In this document: positions 1 to 8,161 of the stretch, in pieces
How positions within the stretch are numbered: position 1 is the stretch's first letter
How the letters are laid out: every line of letters starts with the position of its first letter
Source of the DNA: Rhizobium subbaraonis
Lineage (GTDB): Bacteria > Pseudomonadota > Alphaproteobacteria > Rhizobiales > Rhizobiaceae
DNA length: 33,245 nt
Reading direction: 5' to 3'
NCBI RefSeq assembly: GCF_900220975.1
Contig: NZ_OBQD01000034.1
Location: 1-33,245 of the forward strand
Made by a program: the position numbers and the translations under genes
Notes under the pieces: generated by a model
Database searches by the model: none
What the model saw: the letters and a program-made list of their open reading frames with translations, nothing else
What the model was told of the DNA's origin: nothing

Positions 1-23
1 CGGATGCTTCGTCATAGGACTAC

Positions 24-43
24 TCCTAGTGTTTGCACTAGGA
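24..43. repeat. Perfect 8-bp inverted repeat at the left edge
   Basis: TCCTAGTG (24-31) and CACTAGGA (36-43) are perfect inverted arms around a TTTG loop. The repeat lies just past the stop codon of the minus-strand USP gene. It has no flanking T-run, so it is not a clear intrinsic terminator. It could be an operator for a gene to the left of the window. The function is unknown. Confidence 0.4.
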
Positions 44-78
44 CTTCCGATGTTCACATCAACCTCGCAAGACGGCCT

Positions 79-498
79 TCACCGGGGGCTTACGGGCAGC
101 CCGCTCTCCCGCAGGAGAGATGTCGTCGTGCTCCCAAGCAAGGATCGGCCGTCGAATTCGTTTCGCGATATTCCCGTGACAATCAGATCGGTCTTATCCT
201 GCAAAGCGATCTCGCGGATCTCAACGTGTGGACGACCTCGTCTCACGACGACAGTACTACTGAGCCCCTCAATGGCCGAAAGCTCATCACGCAAGAGCAT
301 GGCGCTGTGCGAAACGGCGCGTGGAAGGGACTGCGTTTCCGGCTGTTCGAAAGGGGCATCGTCGTCCTCGATAACGTGGATAACAGTCAGCCGGGCATGC
401 CACTGAAGAGCCAACTGAATGGTGCGGACCTTTGCCCGATCGCAGCGCGCCGAGAAATCCGTTGCGAAAAGTATATGTCTCGGGGGGCTGTTCTCCAT
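79..498 (-). CDS. Universal stress protein (UspA family), single domain
   Basis: USP proteins are cytoplasmic nucleotide-binding stress proteins. Residues about 9-15 read ILFATDFS, the usual first strand with the conserved Asp. IHVIEDD follows the first helix. The C-terminal part has DLIVTG and then GRSLLGSTTTSLLRES, matching the GX2GX9G(S/T) ATP-binding motif of UspA proteins. An in-frame ATG exists at 555, but the ATG at 498 has a strong upstream AAGGTGAGGA and removes an overlap with the upstream gene, so I chose 498. The protein is about 139 residues. It ends at LPVSPR where family members usually continue with a last strand like PVLVV, so the C-terminus may be slightly truncated or shifted. 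It is the last gene of the minus-strand arc group, a common setting for USPs in low-oxygen clusters. Confidence 0.85.
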   Translation of the reverse strand: MENSPPRHILFATDFSARCDRAKVRTIQLALQWHARLTVIHVIEDDDAPFEQPETQSLPRAVSHSAMLLRDELSAIEGLSSTVVVRRGRPHVEIREIALQDKTDLIVTGISRNEFDGRSLLGSTTTSLLRESGLPVSPR

Positions 499-532
499 GC
501 CGTCCTCACCTTCAGTTCGGAGCGCTCGGTTG

Positions 533-868
533 TCAGCTATCGATGGGAGGGGCACCCGTAGGCATGCCCTGTTCGGCAGAACGAATGTGCGAAGGCCGAA
601 ATATGATGTCCGGCCTGTTTTCGATGGAAACGAATCCTTCCGAGGCGTGAAGCCATTCCTGTATCATGAGTTCCACGACTTCCTCGCGCGTGAGTGCAAG
701 CAAATCCGCTACAGCATCCACAGCCCTGGCAAGCTCATGATCAAAGGTGACTTCGCCGGTATTCCAGGCATGAGCGGCGGCAATGAATAAGGCTTCCCTT
801 ATTTCCCGCGGCACCACCAGTGCAGCCGCCTCGTCCAGACCGATTGCCGTTTCTCCAAGATTTGACAC
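533..868 (-). CDS. Small conserved-looking protein of unknown function
   Basis: This is a 111-residue protein that I do not recognise. It is mostly helical and acidic in the middle (residues about 20-75, containing REIREALFIAAAHAWNTGE and REEVVELMIQEWLHA), with no signal peptide or membrane segment. The ATG at 868 has a good GAGGAG seven bases upstream, and a promoter-like pair lies 40-70 bases further up. It sits between arcC and the USP gene on the same strand and ends 34 bases before the USP start, so the two are probably co-transcribed. Its position suggests a stress or low-oxygen role, but nothing in the protein shows a function. Confidence 0.6.
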   Translation of the reverse strand: MSNLGETAIGLDEAAALVVPREIREALFIAAAHAWNTGEVTFDHELARAVDAVADLLALTREEVVELMIQEWLHASEGFVSIENRPDIIFRPSHIRSAEQGMPTGAPPIDS

Positions 869-906
869 GAACGCTCCTCGATGGCCAACACGGACCGATT
901 TCCCCG

Positions 907-936
907 ATTTTATGCGTCAGAGCTCCTGAGCGGCAA
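907..936 (-). promoter_or_regulatory. Candidate sigma70-type promoter for the unknown-USP pair
   Basis: On the minus strand TTGCCG (931-936) is followed after 18 bases by TAAAAT (907-912), about 40 bases upstream of the ATG at 868. It would let the 111-residue protein and the USP be expressed separately from the arc genes. Assigned by eye only. Confidence 0.35.
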
Positions 937-956
937 AAAAGGAGGGCGACACCGCC
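935..956 (-). terminator. Weak candidate terminator downstream of arcC
   Basis: On the minus strand a short GGCG/CGCC stem with a four-base loop (945-956) is followed by CTCC and six T residues (935-940). The stem is only four pairs, so this is tentative. It lies 60-80 bases past the arcC stop codon. The T-run overlaps the -35 box proposed for the next gene. Confidence 0.25.
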
Positions 957-1017
957 GACGCCGGGCTTTCAGGGGTCTTCCCCGGCAACTGATTGGACAC
1001 TTGTTTCAAGCCGTCCG

Positions 1018-1923
1018 TTATAACTTAACCAACGTGCCCTGGCGCCCTTCAAGGATCGCACGGGCCTCTTCAAGTCGGCCTATGCCCGCAAGTCCGCCGG
1101 TGTTTGCAAAGTCGCACGCCGCCTCCACTTTCGGCCGCATGGATCCGGCAGGAAAAGCACGGCTATCTAATTCCGCTGGCGCTATTTTCCTGATTGGCCG
1201 CGAGTCCGGTGTGCCCCAGCCTTGGTAGACGGCATCCACGTCGGTGAGCATCAGGAAGGCGTCAGCGTCGAGCGCCTTGGCAAGCAACCCGGCTGCCCTG
1301 TCCTTGTCGATAACTGCCTCAAGGCCATGAAGCGTGCCGTTTGCATCCCGGGCTACCGGGATGCCACCGCCTCCCGCGCAGATGACCGTCACGCCGGCCT
1401 CCACTAGGAGCCGGATCGTCTCGATCTGGGTGATGCGCGCGGGGAGCGGAGAGGGGACGACCCGGCGCCATCGGTCGTCCGCTTCCTCCACCATCGGCCA
1501 GCCATGGGCCTCATTCGCCTTCGCTGCCTCGTTTCGTGTATAGACCGGCCCAATCGGCTTTTCCGGCCGCGCGAAGGCGGGATCGTCTCGTTCCACCTCG
1601 ATCTGGGTCAGCAACGTTGCGATTTTGGATCCTACCGCCATCGCATTGGTCAGTTCCTGTTCGACGAGATAACCGATCATGCCGACGCTCTCCGCCCCGA
1701 GGATATCGAGCGGATAGGGATCGACATCCGTGTAAGCGGCCGCCTGGAGCGCCAAAAGCCCGACCTGTGGTCCGTTTCCGTGCGCAACGACGATCTCGTG
1801 GTCGCGCGCCAGGTCGGCCAGCGCGATGGCCGCCTTACGCACATTCATGCGCTGCACGTCGGCCGTCATCGGCTCGCCGCGCTTGAGCAGCGCGTTGCCT
1901 CCCAGTGCCACCACCACCCGCAT
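1018..1923 (-). CDS. arcC: Carbamate kinase
   Basis: Carbamate kinase converts carbamoyl phosphate and ADP to ATP, CO2 and ammonia, the ATP-yielding last step of the arginine deiminase pathway. The 301-residue length is normal for the family. Visible motifs are GGNALL near residue 8, AHGNGPQVG near 47-55, a glycine-rich GGGGIPV near 180 and a nearby KD pair (VIDKDRAA) of the amino-acid kinase fold. The C-terminus has the usual GSMRPKVEAA segment. The start codon lies one base after the arcB stop, which fits translational coupling. It is the third enzyme of the cluster, after arcA and arcB. Confidence 0.95.
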   Translation of the reverse strand: MRVVVALGGNALLKRGEPMTADVQRMNVRKAAIALADLARDHEIVVAHGNGPQVGLLALQAAAYTDVDPYPLDILGAESVGMIGYLVEQELTNAMAVGSKIATLLTQIEVERDDPAFARPEKPIGPVYTRNEAAKANEAHGWPMVEEADDRWRRVVPSPLPARITQIETIRLLVEAGVTVICAGGGGIPVARDANGTLHGLEAVIDKDRAAGLLAKALDADAFLMLTDVDAVYQGWGTPDSRPIRKIAPAELDSRAFPAGSMRPKVEAACDFANTGGLAGIGRLEEARAILEGRQGTLVKL

Positions 1924-1924
1924 G

Positions 1925-2926
1925 TCACGATCCCAGCGTTGCGACCAGCAGAGCCTTGATCGTGTGCATGCGGTTTTCGGCCTGATCGAAGACGATGGAG
2001 GCTTCGGATTCGAAGACCTCTTCCGTCACTTCCATGCTGTCGACGCCGTATTGCTGGAAGATTTTCTCGCCGACCTCGGTCTCGCGGTTGTGGAACGCGG
2101 GCAGGCAGTGCATGAATTTTGCGTGCGGATTGCCTGTTGCAGTCATGATATCAGCGGTGACGCGATAAGGTGTGAGGAGTTCGATGCGCTCTTTCCAGAC
2201 CGAATCCGGCTCCCCCATCGACACCCAGACATCGGTGTAGACGAAATCGCAGCCGTTGACGGCCTCGTAAGGATCTTCGGTCAGGGTGATCTTCGCACCG
2301 GTCCTGGCTGCGATCTCCTGGCACTGTCGGACCAGATCGGCCTCGGGCCAGCAGGCCTTCGGCGCGCCGAGGCGCACATCCATGCCAATCTGCGCGGCGC
2401 CGGCAAGGAGCGAGTTACCCATGTTGTTTCCGGCGTCACCGAGGAAGGCGAAGGTGACCTGCGACAGGTGCTTGCGTGTGTATTCCCGCATGGTCAGGAA
2501 ATCGGCCAGGATCTGGGTCGGATGGAATTCGTCGGTCAGCCCGTTGTAGACCGGAACGCCAGCGAATGCTGCCAGTGTCTCGGCCTGCTCCTGCCCGAAG
2601 CCGCGATACTCGATGCCGTCATACATTCTTCCGAGCACGCGCGCGGTATCCTTCATCGATTCCTTCTTGCCGATCTGGGTGCCGGTCGGGCCAAGGTAGG
2701 TGACGTGCGCGCCCTGGTCGTAAGCGGCGACCTCGAAGCCAGTGCGGGTACGTGTCGAATCCTTCTCGAAGATCAGCGCGATGTTCTTGCCTTTCAGGCG
2801 CGGCTCCTCGTAGCCGCCATATTTTGCCTGTTTGAGCGATGCTGACAGCTTGAGCAGAAAGCGGATTTCGTCGGGCGTGAAATCCAGTAGCTTCAGGACG
2901 CTGCGACCTTTCAGGTTCACGGGCAT
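1925..2926 (-). CDS. arcB: Ornithine carbamoyltransferase, probably catabolic
   Basis: The enzyme phosphorolyses citrulline to ornithine and carbamoyl phosphate in the catabolic direction. The STRTRTGFE carbamoyl-phosphate loop is near residue 55, FHPTQ near 135 and HCLPAF near 270, all standard for OTCases. The ATG at 2926 is preferred over one at 2974: it has AAGGAG just upstream, gives the usual [17 protein letters not shown]-terminus and a normal length (333 residues), and avoids overlap with arcA. The gap to arcA is 11 bases and to arcC one base. The catabolic role is inferred from its place between arcA and arcC. Confidence 0.95.
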   Translation of the reverse strand: MPVNLKGRSVLKLLDFTPDEIRFLLKLSASLKQAKYGGYEEPRLKGKNIALIFEKDSTRTRTGFEVAAYDQGAHVTYLGPTGTQIGKKESMKDTARVLGRMYDGIEYRGFGQEQAETLAAFAGVPVYNGLTDEFHPTQILADFLTMREYTRKHLSQVTFAFLGDAGNNMGNSLLAGAAQIGMDVRLGAPKACWPEADLVRQCQEIAARTGAKITLTEDPYEAVNGCDFVYTDVWVSMGEPDSVWKERIELLTPYRVTADIMTATGNPHAKFMHCLPAFHNRETEVGEKIFQQYGVDSMEVTEEVFESEASIVFDQAENRMHTIKALLVATLGS

Positions 2927-2937
2927 GACAGGCTCCT

Positions 2938-4164
2938 TTAAACGGGATCTCGAACAAGCGGGCAGGTCATGCAATGACCGCCACCACGACCGCGTCCGAG
3001 CTCGGCGCCGGGCACGGTGATGACCTCTACGCCTGCCTTGCGCAGTTGGGTGTTGGTGTAGGTGTTACGGTCGTAAGCGACGACGACGCCAGGCTCGAGC
3101 GCCACAACGTTGTTACCGTCATCCCACTGCTCGCGCTCGGCGACATACGCGTCTCCGCCCGTCTCAACGACACGCAACTGTTTCAAACCCAGCACTTCGG
3201 CAGCGACGTCCACGAGCGGGTGCTCCTCCTTGCGGACATCGATTGCGCCTTCCCTCTCACCTGGGCGAATGGAATAAGGTTCGATCTTGTGGGCCACATC
3301 GGCGAAAAGTGTCACGAGATCGCGATCGCAGAAGCTGAAGACAGTATCGAGATGCATCGAGGCTCGCTCGATCGGTAGCTTGCAGGCGATCACTCTTTGC
3401 GCTCCGCCCTTCGCGAACAGGGACCGTGCGAGTTGACCGACAGCCTGTGGCGTCGTCCGCTCTCCCATACCGACGAGAACTGTCTCGTTGCCGATCGGCA
3501 TGACATCGCCGCCCTCCAGCGTGGCGAGGCCGTGGTCCTTGTCAGGATCTCCCCACCAGACCGGAAAACCGGCATCGGCGAAATCGGGATGGAATCTGTA
3601 GATGGCAGCGATGTTGACGGTTTCGAGCTTTCGTGCATTCCATCGCATCGGATTGAGCGTGACGCCGCCATAAATCCAGCAGGTGGTGTCGCGTGTGAAC
3701 AGGTGGTTAGGCAGTGGCGGCAGAGTAAAGTCTTCTGGACGCAACGTTTCCGAGAGCAAGCCGCCACTCTTGATCGGTAGCTCTGCCTTGCTCAGGCCAC
3801 CCATCAGGATCAAGGAAAGCGCATCAGCTTCGATCTCCATAAGATGCGCCCTTAGGTCGTCTGCGAAACCAACTCCAACGGTATCGTCGGTAACGCGACG
3901 TTCGAGAAGCCATTGGCGCGCCTCGGGGATTTGTAGTGTCTCAGCAAGCATCTCCCGCAGAAATACTACCTCAACGCCGCGATGGCGCATGGCGTCCACA
4001 AAGGTCAGGTGCTCAACGCGAGCCTGCTTGACCCAGATGACGTCGTCAAAGAGCAGTTCATGGCAGTTGGAAGGGGTCAGGCGAGCGAGCGCAGCGCCGG
4101 GGCGATGGACGAGAACACGACGAAGCTTTCCGACTTCCGAGTGAACGCCATAGGTGGGAGCCAT
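2938..4164 (-). CDS. arcA: Arginine deiminase
   Basis: Arginine deiminase hydrolyses arginine to citrulline and ammonia, the first step of the ADI pathway. The 408-residue protein starts with the typical [18 protein letters not shown]. It contains [12 protein letters not shown] near residue 155, EGGDVMPIG near 217, and MHLDTVF with the catalytic His near 270. The C-terminal [18 protein letters not shown] carries the catalytic Cys near residue 400. AAAGGAGA lies just before the ATG. It follows the transporter gene by 12 bases and precedes arcB by 11, forming one operon. Confidence 0.97.
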   Translation of the reverse strand: MAPTYGVHSEVGKLRRVLVHRPGAALARLTPSNCHELLFDDVIWVKQARVEHLTFVDAMRHRGVEVVFLREMLAETLQIPEARQWLLERRVTDDTVGVGFADDLRAHLMEIEADALSLILMGGLSKAELPIKSGGLLSETLRPEDFTLPPLPNHLFTRDTTCWIYGGVTLNPMRWNARKLETVNIAAIYRFHPDFADAGFPVWWGDPDKDHGLATLEGGDVMPIGNETVLVGMGERTTPQAVGQLARSLFAKGGAQRVIACKLPIERASMHLDTVFSFCDRDLVTLFADVAHKIEPYSIRPGEREGAIDVRKEEHPLVDVAAEVLGLKQLRVVETGGDAYVAEREQWDDGNNVVALEPGVVVAYDRNTYTNTQLRKAGVEVITVPGAELGRGRGGGHCMTCPLVRDPV

Positions 4165-4176
4165 TGAAAATCTCCT

Positions 4177-5607
4177 TTAGGCAATGACGGTGGCGACGCT
4201 CAGGCTCGCCATGATAATGATGGTGAGGATCACGAGGAGCGGCCACATGAAGCGCAGCCACCGTTCGTAGGGTACGCGACCGATCGCCAGCGCTCCCATG
4301 ACGACGGCGAAGGTCGGATTGACGAGATTCACGATGCCGTTGGCCGACTGGTAGGCGGTAACGACGTGGTCGCGGCCGACGCCGGCGAAATCGGCGACCG
4401 GTGCCATTATCGGCATAGTCAGAACCGCGAGCCCCGATGATGAAGGCACGAAAAATGACATCAGCACCTGAAGCCAGTACATCACGTTGATAAAGGCGAC
4501 CTTGCCGAGGCCTGCAACCGAACCTTCGGCCCAATGCAGTATGGTGTCGGTAATCTTGCCCGCATCCATGATGACAACGATGCCGCGCGCCAGACCGATG
4601 ATCAGGGCAACACCTAGAAGATCGCGGGCACCATTGACGAAGGCATCCGTAAAATTCTTCTCGCCGGTCCGGGCTATGAAGCCGACCACAATAGCGGATG
4701 CTAGGAACAGGCCACTCATTTCGCCCATCCACCAGCCGCCCTTCAGCACGCCCCAGACCATTACGGCAAACGTGAGAGCAAAGACCGCCAGCACGAGCTT
4801 GTGGGTCGTGGTAAATTCGGCTCCATCATGGTGCGCGCTGAGGAAATGCTTCTCGTTGTCTGCCTTCATGTCGTAGACAAGTGACCTGGTGGGGTCGAGC
4901 CTCACCCTCTCGGCATAGCGCATCACGTACGCGACGCAGGCGAGCCATGTCAGGCCAAGGATGACGAGCCGCAACACGAGCCCTTGCGTGAACGGCACGC
5001 CCGCGGCATCCGAAGCGATAACAGTGGCGAACGCATTGACGGTGGAACCGAGAACTCCAACGCCCGCGCCAAGCAGGATGATGGCAACAGCGGTTACCGC
5101 GTCATAGCGCGCCGCGATCATGATCGGGATGAGAAGCATATAGAAGGCCAGCGTTTCCTCGGCCATGCCGTAGGTCGTGCCGCCGAAGGCGAACAATGCC
5201 ATGAGGAATGGGATCATCCATTTCTCATGGCCGTTCAGGCTACTCATGGCCCGCTCGATGCCTGCATTGATCGCGCCTGTGGCGGTCACGACACCGATAA
5301 ACCCGCCGATCACCAGGACGAAGAGAGCGACGTCGATCGCGTTTGCGGTGCCGGCTGCGGGATCGTAGAAACCGCGTATCGGCGCCATGATGATGTCGAA
5401 TATCCCCTGCGGCGCCGGCTCAGCGACCGCATAGGTCCCCGCGACCGGCACTTGCTTGTTCAAGGCAACATTCTGAACACGGTCGTACTGCCCGGCCGGT
5501 ATGATCCATGTGAATGCGGCGACCAGAACGATCAAGCCAAAGAGGATGGTGAATGCGGTTGGGAACTGAAAACGACGTTCCTCCGGTGCTTCAGAAACAG
5601 TGCTCAT
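4177..5607 (-). CDS. YfcC-family transporter, likely arginine/ornithine exchanger of the ADI operon
   Basis: This 476-residue inner-membrane protein has about a dozen hydrophobic segments and belongs to the YfcC/DcuC-like group of the ion transporter superfamily. Features are a first membrane span after a soluble N-terminus (FPTAFTILFGLIVLVAAFTWIIPAGQYDR), GGTTYGMAEETLAFY near 165, and a late SFFVPSSSGLAVLTMPIMAP segment near 400 followed by NGIVNLVNPT. The ATG at 5607 follows a GGGAGGGGGT ribosome site; an ATG at 5664 would run through the operator and promoter. Being first in the arc operon, it probably exchanges arginine and ornithine, the ArcD job, though it is not the classical APC-type ArcD. 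The substrate is inferred from context. Confidence 0.85.
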   Translation of the reverse strand: MSTVSEAPEERRFQFPTAFTILFGLIVLVAAFTWIIPAGQYDRVQNVALNKQVPVAGTYAVAEPAPQGIFDIIMAPIRGFYDPAAGTANAIDVALFVLVIGGFIGVVTATGAINAGIERAMSSLNGHEKWMIPFLMALFAFGGTTYGMAEETLAFYMLLIPIMIAARYDAVTAVAIILLGAGVGVLGSTVNAFATVIASDAAGVPFTQGLVLRLVILGLTWLACVAYVMRYAERVRLDPTRSLVYDMKADNEKHFLSAHHDGAEFTTTHKLVLAVFALTFAVMVWGVLKGGWWMGEMSGLFLASAIVVGFIARTGEKNFTDAFVNGARDLLGVALIIGLARGIVVIMDAGKITDTILHWAEGSVAGLGKVAFINVMYWLQVLMSFFVPSSSGLAVLTMPIMAPVADFAGVGRDHVVTAYQSANGIVNLVNPTFAVVMGALAIGRVPYERWLRFMWPLLVILTIIIMASLSVATVIA

Positions 5608-5626
5608 ACCCCCTCCCAGGAAATAG

Positions 5627-5647
5627 TAAACGACACCGTATCGTTTA
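5627..5647. promoter_or_regulatory. TetR-type operator palindrome over the arc promoter
   Basis: This 21-bp site has perfect 7-bp outer arms, TAAACGA (5627-5633) and TCGTTTA (5641-5647). Counting inward, 9 of 10 symmetric pairs match around a central base, with one mismatch at 5634/5640. Size and symmetry are typical of TetR/AcrR operators. It lies 19 bases upstream of the transporter start codon, overlaps the proposed -10 element, and is about 150 bases from the divergent TetR gene. I infer that this TetR protein represses the arc operon here. Confidence 0.65.
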
Positions 5648-5664
5648 ATAAGCAAACTCGTCAA
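5637..5664 (-). promoter_or_regulatory. Candidate promoter of the arc operon
   Basis: On the minus strand TTGACG (5659-5664) is followed after 16 bases by GATACG (5637-5642), a good -35 and a weak -10. The -10 sits inside the 21-bp palindrome, so protein bound there would block transcription. No clear FNR/FixK-type TTGA-N6-TCAA box was found in the 5608-5793 region. Confidence 0.45.
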
Positions 5665-5738
5665 GGAAACTGCAACTGAACGAATTATCCGCTTCCGGGG
5701 GGGCGCTCCCGGCCAGTCCCTGTAACTTCATGAAGGGC

Positions 5739-5757
5739 GGGCTTTTGCCAAAAGCCC
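5739..5757. repeat. 19-base hairpin/palindrome in the arc-tetR intergenic region
   Basis: GGGCTTTT (5739-5746) and AAAAGCCC (5750-5757) are perfect arms around GCC. It is 36 bases upstream of the tetR start and lacks a following T-run. It may be a second operator, an mRNA leader hairpin for tetR, or an upstream element for arc. No choice can be made by eye. Confidence 0.4.
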
Positions 5758-5793
5758 CTCTGTTCATAAGGCAACGTAGCAGAAAGCGCTTCA

Positions 5794-6450
5794 ATGACGC
5801 CGACCGACAAGATCAATCATGCGCGTGTGGCGACCCCCCACGGCGGACGGCCGACACCGGCGGAGTCTGAACGGATATCGGCCCGGATCATGACGGCTGC
5901 GCGCAAGCTGTTCCTGCGAGACGGGTTTGCGCAGACGAGCATGGACGCGATCGCCGCGGAAATTGGAATTTCCAAGCGGACTCTTTATTCGCGCCATCCA
6001 GGCAAGGCCGCACTTTTCGAAGCGATTGTCCTCGATGTTGTAAACACGGGCCTATCGAATATCGTCACGGAGCAGTTGTCGGGCAAGACTCCGCGGGACA
6101 AGCTGCTGGCTTTGTCGTTGCGCATTCTAGAAGTAGCGACTGATCCGCTCATCATTTCCCTGGAAAGAGTTGTTGTTGGCGAGTCGTGGCAGTTTCCGAA
6201 GTTGGCGAGTCTCGTCGGCCAGTATGGAATGCCGCCGATCCGCGAGGAGGTAATGGCCGTGCTGCGCGACCACGGTGCAAGTGAACCCGGTCTGGCCCGT
6301 GATGCGGAGATATTCCTGTCCATCACGATGATACCGCAACTGCGGCAGGCCGTTCTTCAGCGGACGCCGCCGGGGATCGCGGGGATAGACCGGGCCGCCC
6401 TTGAACGCACCATCGATATCTTCGTCCGAGGAATTGAGATGGAACTATGA
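5794..6450 (+). CDS. TetR/AcrR-family transcriptional regulator
   Basis: This is a 218-residue dimeric repressor-type protein. The N-terminal DNA-binding domain is at about residues 28-75: ARIMTAARKLFLRDGFAQTSMDAIAAEIGISKRTLYSRHPGKAALFEAIV in overall pattern, with the usual LF..GF.QTSMDAIA and GISKRTLY recognition-helix region. The rest (residues 85-218) is a helical ligand domain of the AcrR C-terminal type (SLERVVVGES, FVRGIEMEL). It is divergent from the arc operon and has the 21-bp palindrome in the shared region, so it likely controls arc. It may also control the downstream gltS/efflux genes. The ligand is unknown. Confidence 0.92.
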   Translation: MTPTDKINHARVATPHGGRPTPAESERISARIMTAARKLFLRDGFAQTSMDAIAAEIGISKRTLYSRHPGKAALFEAIVLDVVNTGLSNIVTEQLSGKTPRDKLLALSLRILEVATDPLIISLERVVVGESWQFPKLASLVGQYGMPPIREEVMAVLRDHGASEPGLARDAEIFLSITMIPQLRQAVLQRTPPGIAGIDRAALERTIDIFVRGIEMEL

Positions 6451-6809
6451 GTGGCATCCACACGATCGGAAAACGCCGCGCAATAACACGCTGGCTGCCT
6501 GTTTCGGACTGTGCTTCCCGATCTCAGGACACAATGGTTCCGAGCAGAGCCACGGTTGAAGGCGTCACGCAGGTGGGTGCGCTGGGGGCGGCGACGAGAC
6601 ACGCGAGCATCGATGCCGACGTTGGTCTGGGGGACCACCTCGGGGCGGGGGCGATGCAAGCAGCGCAGACCGTCGGCGTAGCGGCGAGCGTGGCCGTCAG
6701 TGCGCCGATCACTGTTTTCGAATCGACTATGCGGCGCAGCATCGGCGAGCAGGTCGAAAGACTTGGCCGCGCGGCAGGTAACGCGCTCGGATCGGCAGTA
6801 AGCCGATGA
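6447..6809 (+). CDS. Possible small hypothetical protein
   Basis: A 120-residue ORF whose ATG overlaps the tetR stop codon (ATGA). I do not recognise it. The first half is low complexity and unconvincing. The C-terminal 45 residues (AASVAVSAPITVFESTMRRSIGEQ and following) look more protein-like, with an amphipathic helix. There is no clear ribosome site apart from coupling to tetR. The opposite strand also has long open frames here, so this could be spurious. Confidence 0.35.
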   Translation: MSGIHTIGKRRAITRWLPVSDCASRSQDTMVPSRATVEGVTQVGALGAATRHASIDADVGLGDHLGAGAMQAAQTVGVAASVAVSAPITVFESTMRRSIGEQVERLGRAAGNALGSAVSR

Positions 6810-6924
6810 CCCGAGCCTCTTCTGCAAACGCATGGAATCGAAAGGCCACCACTGGAATGGGTTGTCTGCGCACGCTTAGGGATGGTCCCGCCAGAAATCA
6901 ATCAATGGAAGTCCGCCGAAAAAG

Positions 6925-8124
6925 ATGATTCAAGTTAGCCCCTTTCTATCTTTCACGATTGCGGTCCTGCTCCTCATCGTGGGCAAGATCTTGACGATGA
7001 ACATCGCGGTGCTGCGAAAGTACTCGATACCGGAGCCTGTTGTCGGCGGCATTTTGTGCGCCTTGCTAGTGGCTTTGGCCTACTGGATTGCGGGCTGGAG
7101 AATCCAGTTCGAACTCGGCGTGCGTGACCACCTGCTACTGCTGTTCTTCGCCAGCATCGGTCTGAAGTCGGATACGGCCACCCTTTTGCAGGGCGGCAGG
7201 CCGCTCATCGTGCTGCTCGCGCTCGCAACCGCGTTCATGCTCATCCAGAACGTCACGGGGATGGGGATCGCCGCATTGTTCGGGCTCGATCCGAAGGCCG
7301 GCCTGATGGTCGGGTCCGTCTCGCTGACGGGCGGGGTCGGCACCACGGTCGCCTGGGCGCCGATCTTCGTCGGGGACCTCGGGATCGCCAACGCGATGGA
7401 GCTCGGCATCGCCAGCAACACGGTCGGGCTGATCGCGGCATGTGTGATCGGCGGCCCCATGGCCGCCCTGCTGATCCGCCGCAATGGAATCGTCACCTCG
7501 GGCGACGCAGATATCGACGTCGGCGCCGCCCATGAGGAGCCGGAGCCGAAGATGGACTATTTCTGCCTGCTCTGGGCGATCCTGGCGCTCAATGTCGCGG
7601 TCATGCTCGGCATGGCGCTCGACTCCCTGATCGCGCTGACGGGCTTCAGACTCCCGACCTTCGTCAGTTGCCTGCTGGCCGGCATTGCAATCCGCAATCT
7701 GATGCCGCTGGCAGCCGGGGCGGCCATCACCCGCATCTGGCCCGGCGTGCGACAAGGATTGTCGCTTCTGTCCGACCTCTCTCTCGGCCTGTTCCTGACG
7801 ATGGCGCTGATGGGCCTGCAACTGTGGCAGTTGAGCGGCGTCTTCACCTTTGTCGTCGCCGCGCTCGCGGTGCAGATCGCGCTCACGATCGTCTACACGG
7901 TTTTCATCGTCTTTCCCGCCATGGGGCGTGACTACGAAGCGGCCGTGATATCTGCCAGCTTCGGAGGCATCACGCTCGGATCCACTGCCACTGCCATCGC
8001 CAACATGACGGCCGTCACCCAGCAATATGGCGCGGCGCACAGGGCCTTCATCGTCGTGCCGCTCGTCTGCGGCTTCTTCATCGACCTCGTCAATGCGGTC
8101 GTGATCGCCATATTCGCAGGATAG
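6925..8124 (+). CDS. gltS: GltS-type sodium/glutamate symporter
   Basis: GltS (ESS family) imports glutamate with Na+ across the inner membrane. The 399-residue length and about ten membrane spans fit. The N-terminus has KILTMNIAVLRKYSIPEPVVGG, very typical of GltS. The first signature loop GGVGTTVAWAP is near residue 135, and the matching C-terminal loop GGITLGSTATAIANM is near 350; these are the paired reentrant loops of the family. Only 37 bases separate it from the adaptor gene downstream. Context with arginine catabolism and Na+-NQR makes Na+-coupled uptake attractive, but the true substrate is not proven. Confidence 0.9.
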   Translation: MIQVSPFLSFTIAVLLLIVGKILTMNIAVLRKYSIPEPVVGGILCALLVALAYWIAGWRIQFELGVRDHLLLLFFASIGLKSDTATLLQGGRPLIVLLALATAFMLIQNVTGMGIAALFGLDPKAGLMVGSVSLTGGVGTTVAWAPIFVGDLGIANAMELGIASNTVGLIAACVIGGPMAALLIRRNGIVTSGDADIDVGAAHEEPEPKMDYFCLLWAILALNVAVMLGMALDSLIALTGFRLPTFVSCLLAGIAIRNLMPLAAGAAITRIWPGVRQGLSLLSDLSLGLFLTMALMGLQLWQLSGVFTFVVAALAVQIALTIVYTVFIVFPAMGRDYEAAVISASFGGITLGSTATAIANMTAVTQQYGAAHRAFIVVPLVCGFFIDLVNAVVIAIFAG

Positions 8125-8161
8125 CGCCGGCTACGTTTCGTCCGAACCCCAAGAGAAAAAA

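Noticed and set aside
1826-2845. 339-residue plus-strand ORF opposite arcB
   Set aside because: It is the antisense shadow of ornithine carbamoyltransferase. The minus-strand protein has all family motifs.
5608-5793. FNR/FixK-type box upstream of the arc operon
   Set aside because: I looked for TTGA-N6-TCAA because the genes suggest low-oxygen control. No good match was found between arc and tetR.
7135-8040. 301-residue minus-strand ORF opposite gltS
   Set aside because: Very rich in Asp, Arg, Glu and Gln with no fold signature, the typical mirror of a GC-rich membrane-protein gene.
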